Shown: piece by piece, positions 6,413 through 8,291 of the stretch
Layout: each line of letters opens with the position of its first letter
Numbering within the stretch: the stretch's first letter is position 1
Assembly: GCA_002433335.1 (NCBI GenBank)
Contig: DJHY01000293.1
Coordinates: 1 to 8,291 of the forward strand
Direction of reading: 5' to 3'
Length of the DNA: 8,291 nucleotides
Origin: Rhodospirillaceae bacterium UBA6608
Lineage (GTDB): Bacteria; Pseudomonadota; Alphaproteobacteria; Rhodospirillales_A; Casp-alpha2
Notes under the pieces: generated by a model
What the model was told of the DNA's origin: nothing
The model's database searches: none
Seen by the model: the letters and a program-made list of their open reading frames with translations, nothing else
Program-made: the position numbers and the translations under genes

Positions 6413-6627
6413 AACGGAAACGATAACAAAAGCGTTCCGTTAAAGATGCACAAGCGCCAACGGCGGCGTGGGAGGCATAACCTATTCTCCACACACCCAG
6501 GGCTTGTGCGTCTGGCTTCGTGAGGTGGGCCCATAACGGGGAGCCTACTGCATCGGGCGGAGCCGATTTTCGGTGCGTGTTTGTTGGGAAGGCCTCTTCG
6601 GGCCCCTGATACCGGCCCTTTGGTTTT
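6413..6627 (+). other. Potential structured RNA leader or small RNA upstream of the SSS gene
   Basis: Successive complementary arms on the plus strand could fold in transcribed RNA. AACGGAA (6413-6419) pairs with TTCCGTT (6435-6441). GCACAAGC (6448-6455) pairs with GCTTGTGC (6502-6509), enclosing a nested GTG(G)GAG/CTCCAC stem. ATCGG (6552-6556) pairs with CCGAT (6563-6567) and runs into TTTT. GGGCC (6600-6604) pairs with GGCCC (6614-6618), followed by TTTGGTTTT. The last two resemble weak intrinsic terminators. No known riboswitch or RNA family was recognised. It may be an attenuating leader of the symporter mRNA or a separate small RNA. Confidence 0.35.
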
Positions 6628-6759
6628 CGATCGTTTCACCACATTCGGCGTTCGGGATGCGCCCGGATTGCCGGCTGTTTCGGATTTCGTTTCGGCGTTC
6701 GTCATCGGGTTAACGACCGCGCGGCGCCAGGAAGCCGAACAGAAGGGGAGAAATGAGCA

Positions 6760-8291
6760 TTGTCAGCGAAAGTAATTTGGCTGTTCGTGTTCGTCGCGCT
6801 GTATTGGGCCTACTGCATATTCTGGGGCATCAAAGGCGCGCGGATGTCGAAAACCGCCAGCGATTATTTCATCTCGGGCCGTCAGCTCGCGATGTGGGTC
6901 TTCGTGCTGGCTGCCACGGCGACATCGTTTTCGGGTTGGACCTTCATGGGGCACCCGGGTCTGATCTACCGTGACGGTTTCCAGTACGCTTACGCGTCGT
7001 TCTACGCGATCACCATTCCATTCACGGGCGTGATGTTCCTGAAACGCCAATGGATGCTCGGCAAGCGTTTCGGTTTCGTCACGCCGGGTGAAATGCTCGC
7101 CACCTATTTCCAAGGTGACGGCATCCGCATCCTGGTCGTGATCGTCGCATTGTTGTTTTCGGTCCCGTACCTGGGCCTGCAACTGCGCGCTTCGGGCCTG
7201 CTGTTCAACGCTTTGACCGACAATCTGGTGCATGTCGAATTCGGCATGTGGCTGCTGTCGTTCGTGGTGTTCGTCTATGTGGCGTCGGGCGGTCTTCGGG
7301 CCGTGGCCTATGTCGATACGGTGCAGTGCCTGTTGCTGGCTTTCGGCATCATCGCCGTCGGCATCATCGCTTATAGCGAGTTGGGCGGCTGGAACGCCTT
7401 CGGTCACGAACTGGCCAAGCTGGGCCAGACGACAATCGGCAAATGGAAGACGACCCAGGGCTGGGGCGGCGGCGATTACAACGCCTACCTCGCCATTCCG
7501 GGGGTCATCCAGTTCACCGCCGGGCTGGGTAAGGAAACACCCGTCGGCGGGCTTTGGACCGGCGTCATGGTGTTGACCTATATGTTCGCGTTGATGGGCA
7601 TTCACTCCGCCCCGGCGTTCACCATGTGGTCGTTCTCCAACTCCAACCCGCGGCCGTTCGCGCCGCAACAGGTCTGGGCGTCCAGCTTCGGCATCGGCGC
7701 GATCCTGTTCTTCTTCACTGCCGCCCAGGGTATGGGTGCCCACTTCCTGGGGGCGACGCCGTCGTTCCATACGGAAGGCATCGGGGTGTCGCAGGTGATC
7801 CCGGATCTGACCGCCAACAAGCAAGGGGCCTTGGTCGGCCATTACATCAACCTCGTGGGCGACGCGGCCCCATGGCTGGTCGGTCTATTGGCCGTCTGCG
7901 CCCTGGCCGCGATGCAGTCCACGGGGGCGGCGTATATGTCGACCGCGGGCGGCATGCTGACGCGTGACTTGTACAAGCGCTACCTCAATCCCAGCGCGGA
8001 TCATGCCACGCAAAAGCTGTTCGGCCGGATCGGTGTCGGCGTCATCGTGTTGTCGGCTTTGGTCGTCGCCACGGTGTCGGCGGATGCGTTGGTTCTGTTG
8101 GGCGGCCTGGCCGTGGCCTTCGGGTTCCAGATGTGGCCGTCGTTGGCGGCGATCTGCTGGTTCCCGTGGATCACCCGTCAGGGCGCCACGCTGGGCCTGG
8201 CCGCCGGTTGCCTGGGTGTGATCTTCACCGAAAACTTCGGCGCCTCGATCGCCGCGTTCTTCGGGATCGATCTGCCCTGGGGCCGTTGGCC
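6760..8291 (+). CDS. Sodium:solute symporter family protein (SSS), 3' end cut by the window
   Basis: The first 510 residues of an inner-membrane Na+/solute symporter, with many hydrophobic segments separated by short charged loops. Family hallmarks include SDYFISGR (34-41) after helix 1, TSFSGWTF (55-62), the signature around SGGLRAVAYVDTVQ (176-189), and the stretch from about 381 to 407 with S394-T395 before TRDLYKR, matching the usual Na+-site helix. The start is probably TTG at 6760. An in-frame TGA at 6754-6756 rules out anything further upstream, GGGGAG (6745-6750) lies 9 nt before the TTG, and the next in-frame ATG (6847) would delete most of helix 1. An ATG at 6753 is out of frame and too close to the ribosome site. 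The gene is divergent from the CBS/DUF294 operon. The substrate cannot be read from sequence. An organic acid is plausible from context but unproven. No small DUF4212/DUF485-type partner gene is seen upstream. Confidence 0.92.
   Translation, partial: MSAKVIWLFVFVALYWAYCIFWGIKGARMSKTASDYFISGRQLAMWVFVLAATATSFSGWTFMGHPGLIYRDGFQYAYASFYAITIPFTGVMFLKRQWMLGKRFGFVTPGEMLATYFQGDGIRILVVIVALLFSVPYLGLQLRASGLLFNALTDNLVHVEFGMWLLSFVVFVYVASGGLRAVAYVDTVQCLLLAFGIIAVGIIAYSELGGWNAFGHELAKLGQTTIGKWKTTQGWGGGDYNAYLAIPGVIQFTAGLGKETPVGGLWTGVMVLTYMFALMGIHSAPAFTMWSFSNSNPRPFAPQQVWASSFGIGAILFFFTAAQGMGAHFLGATPSFHTEGIGVSQVIPDLTANKQGALVGHYINLVGDAAPWLVGLLAVCALAAMQSTGAAYMSTAGGMLTRDLYKRYLNPSADHATQKLFGRIGVGVIVLSALVVATVSADALVLLGGLAVAFGFQMWPSLAAICWFPWITRQGATLGLAAGCLGVIFTENFGASIAAFFGIDLPWGRW

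Larger units (their letters stand above)
6046..6759. other. 714-bp non-coding divergent region between the CBS/DUF294 operon and the SSS symporter gene
   Basis: No convincing coding sequence is seen. Open stretches here are short, have unconvincing composition and lack good ribosome sites. The region from about 6150 to 6440 is clearly richer in A/T than the genes on both sides, as expected for promoters, and it holds three separate inverted repeats (listed individually). The part from about 6413 to 6627 contains a series of potential RNA hairpins. From about 6630 to 6735 only short TTTCG-like repeats are seen, with nothing I can name. The 5' ends of both transcripts should lie here, but no single promoter stands out. 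Confidence 0.7.

Noticed and set aside
6446..6523. 25-codon Arg-rich open frame in the symporter leader
   Set aside because: It has a weak ribosome site and overlaps the hairpin arms at 6448-6509. Its composition fits non-coding GC-rich DNA.
6440..6630. 6S RNA or a known riboswitch
   Set aside because: The region is structured, but I could not match conserved 6S features or any riboswitch consensus I know, and the gene neighbourhood is not typical for 6S. A covariance search would decide.
6763..7842. Minus-strand 359-codon open frame opposite the symporter
   Set aside because: It is the antisense shadow of the SSS gene. It is rich in His, Arg, Asp and Gln with no domain, whereas the plus strand has clear transporter signatures.

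Overview
The window looks like a chromosomal segment of a GC-rich alphaproteobacterium, most likely in or near the Rhodospirillales. The basis is codon use strongly biased to G/C at third positions, an alphaproteobacterial-type EttA sequence, and the styles of the lipoproteins and symporter. No mobile element, CRISPR array, tRNA or rRNA is visible. Genus-level placement is inference.

Layout from left to right. (1) Minus strand, bases 1-1424: the N-terminal 474 residues of the ABC-F translation factor EttA, cut by the window edge at its second Walker B. (2) A 187-bp divergent promoter region. (3) Plus strand, 1612-2535: a DEDDh (DnaQ/epsilon-like) 3'-5' exonuclease with two N-terminal membrane helices, followed by an intrinsic terminator. 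(4) Plus strand, 2726-3663: two small lipoproteins of unknown function whose genes overlap by 4 bp. (5) Minus strand, 6045 back to 3680: a two-gene operon of a CBS-pair/DUF294 nucleotidyltransferase-like protein and an aldo/keto reductase with a Tat signal. It is convergent with the lipoprotein pair, with a 16-bp gap. (6) A 714-bp non-coding divergent region (6046-6759) rich in inverted repeats. (7) Plus strand, 6760 to the window end: the first 510 residues of a sodium:solute symporter (SSS), most likely starting at TTG.

Functional theme. From memory of other proteobacterial genomes, SSS symporters of this type recur beside CBS/DUF294 proteins and DnaQ-like exonucleases. All three occur here within about 6.7 kb. 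The CBS/DUF294 operon and the symporter are divergently transcribed from one shared region. A plausible but unproven reading is that the CBS domains sense adenylate status and the nucleotidyltransferase domain controls uptake by the symporter. The exonuclease may be a membrane-tethered partner.

The shared region holds a perfect 19-bp palindrome containing CTGC-N3-GCAG, the core reported for the polyhydroxyalkanoate-responsive repressor PhaR. It also holds a nested inverted repeat with a 10-bp-phased TTGTG motif, and a run of hairpins in the presumed symporter leader. These are the least explained parts of the window.
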